64,000 nt of DNA from Parachryseolinea silvisoli (GTDB taxonomy: Bacteria; Bacteroidota; Bacteroidia; Cytophagales; Cyclobacteriaceae): NCBI RefSeq assembly GCF_021190955.1, contig NZ_JAIOAO010000002.1, positions 868,001-932,000 on the forward strand, in the 5' to 3' direction. Positions within the stretch are counted from its first letter, which is position 1. Each line of letters begins with the position of its first letter. The notes beneath the pieces were generated by a model that saw only the letters and a list, made by a program, of their open reading frames with translations, was not told where the DNA came from and did not search any database. This document shows, piece by piece, positions 8,234 through 16,190 of the stretch. A program made the position numbers and the translations under genes.

Positions 8234-9400
8234 TTAATGGGATAACTCCAGTACTTCCGTCATTTCTTCCTTGTTCAAGCCTACCGGATTATTTTTATTA
8301 TCAGTACTCGAAACAATTCTTTCCGTATCGGCAGCGGTCAGGCCGTATTGACCGAGTGTCGGTATGTGCATATCGACTGCCCAAATCCCGATGGTCTCCA
8401 GGAGATGGTCTGCATAATATGCGTCAGGCTGGTTTGCAATGGAAGTAAAAAGCTTGCCGACTGTGGTATATCGAGTCAGGGCTTCTTTATTTCCCGTCGT
8501 CCGCAGTTTGCGTACGGTCACCTGGTTGGTGACTCGCATTAACGCGCTGCAAATCACTCCGTGCGGAATAGGGAAGTATCCACCAATAGATGAGGCAAAT
8601 CCATGTACCACACCCAGGCCGGCGTTTGCTAAGGTTACGCCTGAAAGATATGCCGCCAGCGCCATGTCTGCCCGGGCCTCGGGATCTTCGCCTTGCTGGT
8701 AGGCTCGGCGCAATGACCGGGCGACCAGTCGCAACCCTTCCAACGCCCATGCATCCGTCAGCGGGTTGGCTGCTGTGGACAGGTAGGATTCCAGTAGTTG
8801 GGTAAAAGCATCCATACCACTGGCGGCGGTCGTTGCCGGCGGACAGGTGATGGTTAAAAGCGGGTCGATAATCGCTACATCAGGCACAAAGTTGTTGTGG
8901 CGGAGCGACCGTTTATAGCCGTGCTCACCTACCTCTGACAATACAGCATTCTTGGTTGCCTCGCTGCCCGTACCCGCCGTGGTCGGTATCGCTACAAAGG
9001 GAATCTTCGATCCTGGATGATTGCGTGTACCTACGCCTTCCAGGTAATCTTTTACCGGCTCATTCAACGGGAGCATCGCAGCAATAGCCTTGCCCGCATC
9101 CAACACGCTGCCACCACCAATAGCGATGACTGCACGTATACCTTCACCGGCATACCGGCGCACTGCATCGTCGATCATCGTGGGCGTAGGCTCACCGTCA
9201 ATGCGGTAATGCAGAATCTCACGTCCCGGCGCATCCAGCTGTTGCCGGATTGACGCACCCCAGGGCGAGCGTTCAAACGCCTGCGCACCCGTCACCAATA
9301 ACACCTTATTACCATATGCCTGGGCGATATCCGATAGCATCGAGATTTTTCCTGCACCAAAGTGCAACTGTGGCGTGGCAGCAAAACTAAAGGCCTTCAT
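8234..9400 (-). CDS. Iron-containing alcohol dehydrogenase
   Basis: A 388-residue group III alcohol dehydrogenase. N-terminal part: dinucleotide binding with AIGGGSVLDAGKAIAAML and FVAIPTTAGTGSEATKNAVL. C-terminal part: helical metal domain with GMDAFTQLLESYLS and GLGVVHGFASSIGGYFPIPH, which supply the Asp and His ligands for Fe2+ (or Zn2+). The family interconverts aldehydes and alcohols with NAD(P)H; the substrate cannot be read from sequence. It sits 10 bases after an ABM monooxygenase gene inside a compact operon whose other members suggest handling of a small carbonyl or amide compound (inference). Confidence 0.93.
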   Translation of the reverse strand: MKAFSFAATPQLHFGAGKISMLSDIAQAYGNKVLLVTGAQAFERSPWGASIRQQLDAPGREILHYRIDGEPTPTMIDDAVRRYAGEGIRAVIAIGGGSVLDAGKAIAAMLPLNEPVKDYLEGVGTRNHPGSKIPFVAIPTTAGTGSEATKNAVLSEVGEHGYKRSLRHNNFVPDVAIIDPLLTITCPPATTAASGMDAFTQLLESYLSTAANPLTDAWALEGLRLVARSLRRAYQQGEDPEARADMALAAYLSGVTLANAGLGVVHGFASSIGGYFPIPHGVICSALMRVTNQVTVRKLRTTGNKEALTRYTTVGKLFTSIANQPDAYYADHLLETIGIWAVDMHIPTLGQYGLTAADTERIVSSTDNKNNPVGLNKEEMTEVLELSH

Positions 9401-9410
9401 AAAACGGCGA

Positions 9411-9710
9411 TTATTTTGCAGCGGGGAAAAGCATCACATGCCTGATACCTTCCCGGGGCTTAGCCATCCAGGGTGCAACGGTATCACGCCACGTCAGGTA
9501 GTGGGAAGTCTCCTTGTGCGCAGCGACAGCTTGCTCGTTGGCATAGGCTTCGTAAAATACGAACTTATTTTTATCCTGTGCGTCTTGTAAGATGTCAAAT
9601 CGAAAGTTGCCCGGTTCTTGAATGGACTGCTCATGGTTGAGGCGGGAAGCTTCAATAAAGTCGGCCACAAACTCGGGCTTTACGTGGACGTGTACGATGG
9701 TTGTTATCAT
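9411..9710 (-). CDS. ABM-domain putative monooxygenase
   Basis: A 99-residue single-domain protein of the antibiotic biosynthesis monooxygenase (ABM) family, a dimeric ferredoxin-like fold. It starts ITTIVHVHVKPEFVADFIEA, then NHEQSIQEPGNFRFDILQD and FVFYEAYANEQAVAAHKETS, all usual for quinol monooxygenase/LsrG-type members. The family works without metal or cofactor on quinols or small carbonyl compounds. It is placed between the amidase gene (18-base gap) and the alcohol dehydrogenase gene (10-base gap), so it very likely belongs to the same pathway. Confidence 0.85.
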   Translation of the reverse strand: MITTIVHVHVKPEFVADFIEASRLNHEQSIQEPGNFRFDILQDAQDKNKFVFYEAYANEQAVAAHKETSHYLTWRDTVAPWMAKPREGIRHVMLFPAAK

Positions 9711-9728
9711 GATAATGAAAAATAGGAA

Positions 9729-10718
9729 TTATGTTCGGAGGAGGCTGATCTCGCCGGTCTTATTGTTAAAGACCATCTGCTGTACGGTGATCTGCATAGC
9801 AACATCTTCATCCTGGAGAATGTTCAAGCAGGCTTCGTTGTTCTGTGGAATGGCCTCCCGTAAAAGCGTCAGCGCACGATCGTACCGGCTGCAGGATGTC
9901 GCCTGCAGGATATTGCCGCCAGTACCATTCTGTAGCTTTTTATAGTCATTGGTTACGGCGATAAACTGCTCGCCTGTCTCACGTACGGCTGCCCGTCGCG
10001 GTGTGCGTTCGATGACGATATGTTCCTGCGCACCAATGCCCGACAGCAAAATCAGGCAGTCGCTGACAATCGGTGTTTGCTCCAGCATGGTGCGGGCGTC
10101 GGCGTACGAGTCTGCGGAGGTCAGCACGTCGCGCAACAGGAACGAGATCGGAAAGGCAACTTCCGGCGGGTCCTGACTCAGTACAGCATTGAGCGTAAGC
10201 GAAAACTTGCCAGGCTTCGTGCCTGACAGTGCACCGATAAATCCAGGCCAGCCAACCGTTTTAAATAGGGTCTCTCCATCGTGACGAAAATCAAAGATCA
10301 TTGAGTGGCGACTCAACACGTTATTCTCCGTATGCCAATCCAGGTTTCGGCAGTGAAAGGTGGTCTCACCGGTATTCACGGCAAAGGCTGTGCATCCAAA
10401 GTACAATTTCAGAATATCGTAATACAGATTGGCCAGTAAAACCTGGTCTTCGCTAAAGCGGGAGAAAGATGCAACGCAGGCAATCTCCTCCAGGTAGTGT
10501 GCCGGAAGAATGTTCTTTTTATATTCGATCATCCCGGCCAGCAACATGGACTCCGCACCTTCAAAATCACGGAGGTAGCAGCTCAGCAGCTCGTCCATGT
10601 CTGTAATATACCCGGACAAAAACTGCCAGCGTTCGTGGGGTGTCAGATCCAGATCAATGATGTGCTCGCGGATGGGTGTCGTTTCAACGGGTGCCATAAG
10701 GCAAAGATAAACGTTCAT
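9729..10718 (-). CDS. Acid ceramidase/NAAA-like Ntn amidase
   Basis: A 329-residue protein resembling the acid ceramidase/N-acylethanolamine amidase branch of N-terminal nucleophile hydrolases (C45-like). The region LYFGCTAFAVNTGETTFHCR followed by NLDW fits the family pattern in which Cys in GCT is the nucleophile and RNLDW lines the active site. Further matches are AVTNDYKKL and a late SRYDRALTLL helix. Family members hydrolyse amide bonds of lipids or small amides after self-cleavage before the Cys; here no signal peptide is visible, so the enzyme appears cytoplasmic. Its start overlaps the upstream regulator stop by 4 bases. A second Met at residue 8 is an alternative start. Confidence 0.72.
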   Translation of the reverse strand: MNVYLCLMAPVETTPIREHIIDLDLTPHERWQFLSGYITDMDELLSCYLRDFEGAESMLLAGMIEYKKNILPAHYLEEIACVASFSRFSEDQVLLANLYYDILKLYFGCTAFAVNTGETTFHCRNLDWHTENNVLSRHSMIFDFRHDGETLFKTVGWPGFIGALSGTKPGKFSLTLNAVLSQDPPEVAFPISFLLRDVLTSADSYADARTMLEQTPIVSDCLILLSGIGAQEHIVIERTPRRAAVRETGEQFIAVTNDYKKLQNGTGGNILQATSCSRYDRALTLLREAIPQNNEACLNILQDEDVAMQITVQQMVFNNKTGEISLLRT

Positions 10719-11566
10719 CCCGTCTTTTTGTTCCCGCTTTTTTTCCTGAACGCGGCCGGTGTGATTTTAAATTCCTTTTTGTATAGGCGTATAAAGGAGC
10801 TTTCATTGTCAAACCCACTGCGCACGGCCACGTCGGCAATGGGATGCGCTGTACTGCGCAGCAGTTGAGAAGCCTTTTTCAGACGCATGTGCGTCAGGTA
10901 TTGTATGGGAGTGACCTCATAAACGCTTTTAAAACACCGCAGATAGTGATAGGAAGAGAGGTTGGCGCTGTCCGACAGTTGTGCCAGGGTGATCTTGTCG
11001 TCCAGGTGTTTTTTCATAAAGGCCACCGAACGCCTCAGCTTGGCGGCCAGGTCTTTTTTGGTGGTCTCCAGGGACGCCTCTACCTGGTTGGGTGCCTGGT
11101 ACCGGGGCAACTCGAACCACGGTTGCGTTGGGCGATTGGCCGGATAGCCGTGCTTCTCGCGAAACGCTTTACGTTCCGCGGTAAAGTCCCACCAGTTACG
11201 GTGTACAGTGGGATGTTGAGCATAGTGCACAATCAATCGGAATTGATCCTCCTGACAGGGATCGGCCCATGCCCCCAGGTGTCGCTCAAACTGGTCGGTA
11301 AGCTTGGCTCCGTCTTTTCCCTTTATATCGCGCAGCGAATAATATCCCATGGCAATCATATCGTGTGCAAAGCGAATACCGATCGACGGCAAACTCTGAA
11401 ATTCGGACAGCGCATATAGCTCCATTGCCCGAATCTTCGATACACCCAGCAACGTCTGCAACTCCGCCACAGAATGATGATGCATTTCCTTCACCTTGAT
11501 ACCGTGTGCCCGCAATTTCTTTTTCTCCAGCGGACTAATATCTAATACGTTGGTGGCATCACTCAT
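10715..11566 (-). CDS. Helix-hairpin-helix (Cdd1-like) - AraC fusion regulator
   Basis: A 283-residue two-part protein. Residues 1 to about 90 match the pathogenicity-locus (Cdd1-like) helix-hairpin-helix module (LGVSKIRAMELYALSEFQSL, PSIGIRFAHDMIAMGYYSL). Residues about 180-275 are a standard AraC-type double helix-turn-helix (LAQLSDSANLSSYHYLRCFK, ADVAVRSGFDNESSFIRLYK). A linker with PWFELPRYQ lies between. The AraC part should bind DNA and activate transcription; the first module may add DNA contacts or protein binding. It lies in the operon (8-base overlap before, 4-base overlap after), so it may autoregulate it. Confidence 0.9.
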   Translation of the reverse strand: MSDATNVLDISPLEKKKLRAHGIKVKEMHHHSVAELQTLLGVSKIRAMELYALSEFQSLPSIGIRFAHDMIAMGYYSLRDIKGKDGAKLTDQFERHLGAWADPCQEDQFRLIVHYAQHPTVHRNWWDFTAERKAFREKHGYPANRPTQPWFELPRYQAPNQVEASLETTKKDLAAKLRRSVAFMKKHLDDKITLAQLSDSANLSSYHYLRCFKSVYEVTPIQYLTHMRLKKASQLLRSTAHPIADVAVRSGFDNESSFIRLYKKEFKITPAAFRKKSGNKKTG

Positions 11567-11939
11567 CTTCCGCGAAAGTTATCATATAGTGGTTGTTGTC
11601 CTGGACCGAAAATTCCGTGGCGCCATAAAACGTTTTTTCCAGTGGCGTCAGCACCGTAACGGTATCTTTGATCTGCTCATAAAATACCCGGATATTTTTC
11701 ATCTTGACATATAGCAATAACGATCCACCATTCTCCCGGCGTACAATGGGATGTTGCCCTTCAATACTACGAAAAGTCTGAAACATAAACGTAGCCGTCC
11801 CACACGTCATCATCACAAAGGTCAGCCCACCGTCGTCGTCAGGCACCGTAACGGCCACAGCGAACCCCAGCTTTTTATAAAACGCCACCGTGGCGTTGAT
11901 GTCATAAACAAAAATATTCGGTGATACAGACTCCATCAT
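11559..11939 (-). CDS. VOC (glyoxalase/bleomycin-resistance) family protein
   Basis: The frame is open from 11990, but the family starts close to ESVSPNIFVYDINATVAFYK, so I choose Met at 11939 (126 residues); 11966 and 11990 are alternatives. It has the paired beta-alpha-beta-beta-beta modules of the vicinal-oxygen-chelate fold: FVYDINATVAFYKKLGF at the start and GGSLLLYVKMKNIRVFYEQI then TEFSVQDNNHYMITFAE in the second module. Members bind metal and act in glyoxal detoxification or antibiotic binding; the exact role is open. First gene of the operon; its end overlaps the AraC gene by 8 bases. Confidence 0.85.
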   Translation of the reverse strand: MMESVSPNIFVYDINATVAFYKKLGFAVAVTVPDDDGGLTFVMMTCGTATFMFQTFRSIEGQHPIVRRENGGSLLLYVKMKNIRVFYEQIKDTVTVLTPLEKTFYGATEFSVQDNNHYMITFAEDE

Positions 11940-12088
11940 ACTGTTAAAGGTTAATAAGACGTTCATCGCATGCGTACACAAAAGTACCACGCTCTGCCAC
12001 GCGCCAATGTGCCAAAATTGCTAAAGTACAAGGCCTGACTCGAACTGTTGGCGAGGCCTGGGATCAGCCGCCACGTGCACAAATTAGA

Positions 12089-12130
12089 AAATGAACGACA
12101 ATGACGCTCCGCGCACTGCCGTTCATTTTT
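12089..12130 (-). terminator. Intrinsic terminator of TPR gene
   Basis: In minus-strand RNA the arms AAUGAACGGCAGUG and CAUUGUCGUUCAUU pair along 14 positions using G-U wobbles and are followed by U-rich sequence. In plus-strand RNA the same wobble positions become mismatches, so it serves the minus-strand gene ending at 12143. Confidence 0.8.
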
Positions 12131-12142
12131 GTTAAGAGATAG

Positions 12143-13201
12143 TTACCGCTCCGGCTCGGGTTCCCGCTTAATCCGCCGTATATAAAGATATCCTGCAACC
12201 AACACAACGGCAGCCCCCACCCAATTCCATGGAAACGGATTCCTCCGATCCAGCTCCGCCTCCTGATACGCCAGCACCCGCTCCATCTGCTTCTCCGACG
12301 AGCTATACTGCGTGTCATGATCACGAATCAACGGAATGCTATCCGCCCGCGGAAAGAATCGCCTTAATTCGGCGGCGGTCGGCACTAAAATATTAGCCTT
12401 CTTCATTGCCTCCGCAAGGGCGTGCTGCTTCGCCCGCATACCGTAGCGATCACTCGTATCATACTGCATACCTATATAATAGAACTTATACGCCTCCAGC
12501 ATGGAATACTCAATCGCAATCGCGTCACCTAACTCGTTCAGAATATTCGCAAGAATCGGATCTGGCGCCGGGGTAAAAGGAAGACGTTCGTGCAATTGAT
12601 ACGTGGCATCCCACAACTTTTTCATATTCACTATAAATCGCTGTGAGGTGTCGGGCGATGCTTCGGTAATGCCGAGGTCAAGCACACGGTGCTGTTCCAG
12701 CCAGTCCGGGTCATTGCGTACGTGTAATTTCGCCTCCAGAACCTGCAGGTGAAACCACTCACTGCCATGGTGCCCCTCTGGAAAACGTTTGTTGGTAGCG
12801 CGCAATATGCGCAAGGCCGAGTCCGGCATATTGTTTAGCTCGTATACTGTGCCAAGGTTTGACAGGATGTTATACTCATGCGGATAATGTTTCACAAGAC
12901 TCTGTAGAATGGCGAGCGACTCCCGGTAGCGTCCCGGCCGAGTCAGGTGGAAGGCTATATCCGAACGCGTTTTATAGTCGTCGGCGGGCACTGCGGATAG
13001 ATCGTGTGAAGCAACAAAGTTTTCAGAAAAGACCCGGTTGAACGACCGGAAATAGGGTGGCTCGGCAAATGGATATGTCTGGGCAATATCGGTTCCGGCG
13101 AGGTCCCTCCCCGAAAGATTTACGGCACCATATTCATTCATGCATGCCTGCGCTCCTTGCCAGGAGATCAGCAGGAAAAGAACAGTGAGCTGTTTGCACA
13201 T
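12143..13201 (-). CDS. Exported TPR protein with C-terminal membrane anchor
   Basis: A 352-residue protein with an N-terminal signal peptide (QLTVLFLLISWQGAQA). The first third contains TPR helix pairs (YRESLAILQSLVKHYPHEYN, LSNLGTVYELNNMPDSALRI). A single membrane segment near the end (WVGAAVVLVAGYLYI) is followed by a basic tail with RRIKREPEPER. Predicted topology is a periplasmic TPR domain held in the inner membrane, with a short cytoplasmic tail. No enzyme motif is visible. Function unknown; TPRs suggest protein binding. It has its own terminator, so it is monocistronic. Confidence 0.7.
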   Translation of the reverse strand: MCKQLTVLFLLISWQGAQACMNEYGAVNLSGRDLAGTDIAQTYPFAEPPYFRSFNRVFSENFVASHDLSAVPADDYKTRSDIAFHLTRPGRYRESLAILQSLVKHYPHEYNILSNLGTVYELNNMPDSALRILRATNKRFPEGHHGSEWFHLQVLEAKLHVRNDPDWLEQHRVLDLGITEASPDTSQRFIVNMKKLWDATYQLHERLPFTPAPDPILANILNELGDAIAIEYSMLEAYKFYYIGMQYDTSDRYGMRAKQHALAEAMKKANILVPTAAELRRFFPRADSIPLIRDHDTQYSSSEKQMERVLAYQEAELDRRNPFPWNWVGAAVVLVAGYLYIRRIKREPEPER

Positions 13202-13432
13202 AGTTGTTAGGTTTAGGTGATCGTCCGCACCGGCTCTGACGGTCGGGCAACGCTTTTGGCTGGCGACCCTACCAGTGTCGACGGCATAATGTCCGCTAAG
13301 GCGCGAAAGTCACGGCTATAATAAAGATAATTATGGCAGACTATAAAAAGAAGCCCCGGCGGCTGCCGGCTATAGATGGGCTAAAAGTAGGCCCAGATAA
13401 AGTATTTTTGAATTAAAAAACGAAGAGGGCGC

Positions 13433-13996
13433 TTAGTATTTACGCACATAGAAGGTAATGTCCTTCAACATAATCTTCGTAAAGGCGAACGACAGCCCTT
13501 TGGCCACAAACGAACGACCCGGTTCCGGCAGGAAAAAAGATGCCGTATTGGGCACATTCAAACCCCAGGAGCCCGAAGGCTCCAGATCGCCCGGCAGGAC
13601 CAGCGCTACGTGACCGACCGCCGAAGCGTTTTGATATATAGCCACCACAGCTTTGTTTTCATTCGCGGCCTGCTGCGCTTGCGTCAGTGTCTCTTGCAGG
13701 TAAGCAGGACCGAGTGCCGTCCAGCTACCGTTTTTTTTCAGGAAGCCCGCGATCTCACTCACTGTCATATAACGACCGGCCTTTTGCGAGAAAAAGTCGT
13801 TTACTTTATATACCGTATTTAACGTCTCTCCTTGCAGCTTGGTACAGTTGGTAGGCGTGCCGGTGTTATTTGGAGCACAGCCCTTAAACTCTTCCAACGA
13901 AGTATTCAACTCCTTTTTCCAGTTGGGATTCAGGCTTTGTGCTGACAGCGCAGAGAGCAGGGTGAGCAATAAGGCAAGGGTTGCAAACGTTTTCAT
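13433..13996 (-). CDS. Secreted protein, possible papain-like fold
   Basis: A 187-residue exported protein with signal peptide (KTFATLALLLTLLSALSAQ). The mature part has Cys residues in FKGCAPN and TNCTKLQ near the N-terminus, a helical stretch, a strand-like AVVAIYQNASAVGHVALVLP, and a Ser/Gly region before a final KDITFYVRKY. A Cys near an N-terminal helix followed by a GHVALV strand is the order seen in NlpC/P60- and CHAP-like peptidases, so a papain-like hydrolase is possible, but I cannot assign a family. No neighbour gives a clue. Confidence 0.6.
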   Translation of the reverse strand: MKTFATLALLLTLLSALSAQSLNPNWKKELNTSLEEFKGCAPNNTGTPTNCTKLQGETLNTVYKVNDFFSQKAGRYMTVSEIAGFLKKNGSWTALGPAYLQETLTQAQQAANENKAVVAIYQNASAVGHVALVLPGDLEPSGSWGLNVPNTASFFLPEPGRSFVAKGLSFAFTKIMLKDITFYVRKY

Positions 13997-14428
13997 ACAG
14001 AGGATTTTGTACGTGTTTAAACCTCAAAGATATTGAGCGTTTGGGCTGCCTCCGTTTCCATGTAGGGTTATTGAACGAATCGCAACAAATCGGAACGAAA
14101 GTTGCGCTGCAATCCACTTAGGCCCACAGCGCAACAGTTGTGCGTGTACGGTTCACACTAGCTTCGTGCCCCGTGTTCCTTAGCCTCAGCGGCAAAGTCT
14201 TTTTTGGGAACGTTCACCTGGCGTGTTACCAGGGCGCTACGGCCACCCGCCAGATGTCGGTCATGATCCTGGCATCGGACTCTTCAGAATATTGGCGTAC
14301 GACAAGTATTGCGTATGGAATGCGTTTGTCGAAACCTTTCGGCGGGCATAAATGCCGTCAGGCCAGCCGAGGAACGGCAACGTATAAAGCAGGTGGGAAG
14401 GTATTGGGGCAACTGGGCATGGCGTACA
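13997..14428. other. Gene-poor interval
   Basis: About 430 bases between the secreted protein gene and a small protein gene. A plus-strand open frame across 14140-14478 has no family resemblance, no plausible upstream signals and overlaps the better supported small protein at 14429-14596. Promoters for 13433-13996 probably lie in its left part. Confidence 0.4.
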
Positions 14429-14596
14429 TTAGTCGACAAACTGGCAAGCCTCGTCTAACAGTTCTTTCACAAACTTGATCTCGGCCAGCAATTGCTCTAC
14501 CGATTTGGAAGGTTCTTCTTTGGCAAGCTCGTTGGCAGTCTCGCGCACCATGGCCAACTGGTATTTCAGCGCTTCGGTGTAGATCACTGTTCCCAT
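14429..14596 (-). CDS. Small helical protein, 55 residues
   Basis: A short complete frame from ATG at 14596 to TAA at 14429-14431. The product begins MGTVIYTEALKYQLAMVRET and continues as an acidic, strongly amphipathic helix pair with heptad-like Leu/Val spacing (KSVEQLLAEIKFVKELLDEA), ending in FVD. Composition, codon use and regular helix pattern are those of a real protein, which sets it apart from neighbouring open frames. Probably cytoplasmic, perhaps dimeric. I do not recognise the family. Confidence 0.6.
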   Translation of the reverse strand: MGTVIYTEALKYQLAMVRETANELAKEEPSKSVEQLLAEIKFVKELLDEACQFVD

Positions 14597-14946
14597 TATC
14601 GTGATGTTTTAGAGATATGAATTTAAGGTTAAACTGCTTCTTCTACGCAAGAACCTCAATCTATTTTTAACCTCATTTTTCAGGTATATACTATCGGTCT
14701 TTCTACTTACACCGATTAGTTTTTAGAGATTTTTCGGCGTTTTTGAAGAGTATCATCATTTTATCCTTAAAAGTTAAACACATCCGCACGTACATTCTTG
14801 CACATAAAAGGTGTGAGGATTGGGGAAATATTAGCAACGTAAACATCCCCAACTTTCGGCTGTTAGCGCGATCGGATACCCCCACCGTCGCCATCGTTCT
14901 CGAATCCATGGCCGTCACTGCCTCCTCCTGAAGTCATCTATAGCGT
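14597..14946. other. Gene-poor interval
   Basis: About 350 bases, A/T-rich at 14600-14830, between the small helical protein and the methyltransferase. Short open frames on both strands (14703-14918, 14743-14931) show no protein-like pattern. The stretch probably carries the promoter of the 14429-14596 gene. Confidence 0.4.
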
Positions 14947-15528
14947 TTATCCTTTCTTGACAGCAATTAAGAGCCCCGAAGCCCAGGCCTGCTTTGTTAC
15001 CACAAAATCTTTTCGCTCCTCCAATTCCGCCACAAGCCGTATAGCCTTCTGATCATGCCCTTCTGGCCAATTCGCCTGCGGCAGCATATCATCAATAATA
15101 TAGAGCCCACCCGGTTTCACCATGGCCAGCACTTCCTCCAATAACAAATACTTCCCATGCCAGGTATCGGCAAACACATAATCATATCGCTCCTTCAAAT
15201 GACTCTTCACCCATTGCTCCCCGTCCGTGGTGACAAGTTTTACGCGCGAATCGCTTCCCAGGAACCGATCGGCAATTGCCAAAAAATCCCCATCGTGATC
15301 AATCGACACCAGTGTCGAATCAGCATCCATGCCGTCCAGTATCCAGGAGGTTGAAAGACCCGTGCCAGTACCCAGCTCCAGAAACTTGCCGCCTGGCTTC
15401 GATGCCGCCAGCGTGCGCAGCAGCGAGCAGGTAAGTATATCCGAAGCCATGGTAAACCCGGACGCCTTTGTGGCCTCATCGATGGCAGCGTAAGCTGCCG
15501 GCAAAGACTGTTGTATTGTTTCGTTCAT
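14947..15528 (-). CDS. Class I SAM-dependent O-methyltransferase-like protein
   Basis: The frame extends upstream to 15714, but the 62 extra residues are low-complexity and unlike the family, so I choose Met at 15528 (193 residues, beginning NETIQQSLPAAYAAIDEATK). The SAM-binding motif I is FLELGTGTGLSTSWIL; the acidic residue of strand 2 is in STLVSIDHDGDFL; the strand-4 region is YDYVFADTWHGKYLLLEE. This resembles the catechol O-methyltransferase-like branch. The acceptor is unknown. It is divergent from the GNAT gene, with a shared 180-base upstream region. Confidence 0.88.
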   Translation of the reverse strand: MNETIQQSLPAAYAAIDEATKASGFTMASDILTCSLLRTLAASKPGGKFLELGTGTGLSTSWILDGMDADSTLVSIDHDGDFLAIADRFLGSDSRVKLVTTDGEQWVKSHLKERYDYVFADTWHGKYLLLEEVLAMVKPGGLYIIDDMLPQANWPEGHDQKAIRLVAELEERKDFVVTKQAWASGLLIAVKKG

Positions 15529-15707
15529 AGATAGAAGATGTGATATATACACGCTGCGCTTCGCGTGTGCTAACGATCGCTTGCTTTTCACAGTAGAGAA
15601 GCACATACCAAACATACAATTTTCTGCGATATCACATACAACGAATGCTATAGTTACACGTATAATATATATCTTGATAACGATCATGTGTTTGTAAACA
15701 AGGTTCC

Positions 15708-16181
15708 ATGACACAACAACTCACTATACGCACCGCAACACCCGCCGACCTCCCGACGCTCCGGGCCTTCGAGCAGGGCGTGATCCTTGCTGAGCGGCCC
15801 TTTGATCCCACGCTCGGTCCCGACCCCTTACGCTATTATGACCTGGAAGGAATGATCACGGCGACACACATCGAATTAATCGTAGCGCTGTTGGGTGATG
15901 AGATCGTCGGCAGCGGCTACGCTCGCATCGAACGCGGAAGACCCTATCTAAACCACCAGTACCACGCCTACATCGGATTCATGTACGTCGTCCCCCAGCA
16001 TCGAGGCAAGGGCATCGCCAACGCCGTGCTCGAAGCGTTGCAACGATGGTCCGTCAAACAAGGAATCACGGAAATGCAATTGGATGTGTATTATGAAAAT
16101 ACACCAGCTATAAAGGCCTATGAAAAGGCCGGCTTCATCAAACACCTCATCACCATGCGCAAGCCGACGGCGGACGACTAG
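15708..16181 (+). CDS. GNAT family N-acetyltransferase
   Basis: A 157-residue acetyltransferase. It begins with LTIRTATPADLPTLRAFEQG and has the acetyl-CoA motif A in HAYIGFMYVVPQHRGKGIAN (the R-G-K-G-I-A pyrophosphate loop), then motif B with LDVYYENTPAIKAYEKAGF. The family transfers acetyl from acetyl-CoA to amines of proteins or small molecules; the acceptor cannot be told. Length is standard. It converges with the GH105 gene, 9 bases between stops. Confidence 0.93.
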   Translation: MTQQLTIRTATPADLPTLRAFEQGVILAERPFDPTLGPDPLRYYDLEGMITATHIELIVALLGDEIVGSGYARIERGRPYLNHQYHAYIGFMYVVPQHRGKGIANAVLEALQRWSVKQGITEMQLDVYYENTPAIKAYEKAGFIKHLITMRKPTADD

Positions 16182-16190
16182 CCCTGAAAC

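Noticed and set aside
14140-14478. 112-codon plus-strand frame
   Set aside because: Composition is not protein-like and it overlaps the better small gene on the other strand.
14863-14937. 24-codon frame with a Gly/Asp-rich peptide (TSGGGSDGHGFENDGDGGG)
   Set aside because: Too short, with no upstream signals or partner genes; suggestive of a small peptide tail but not supportable.
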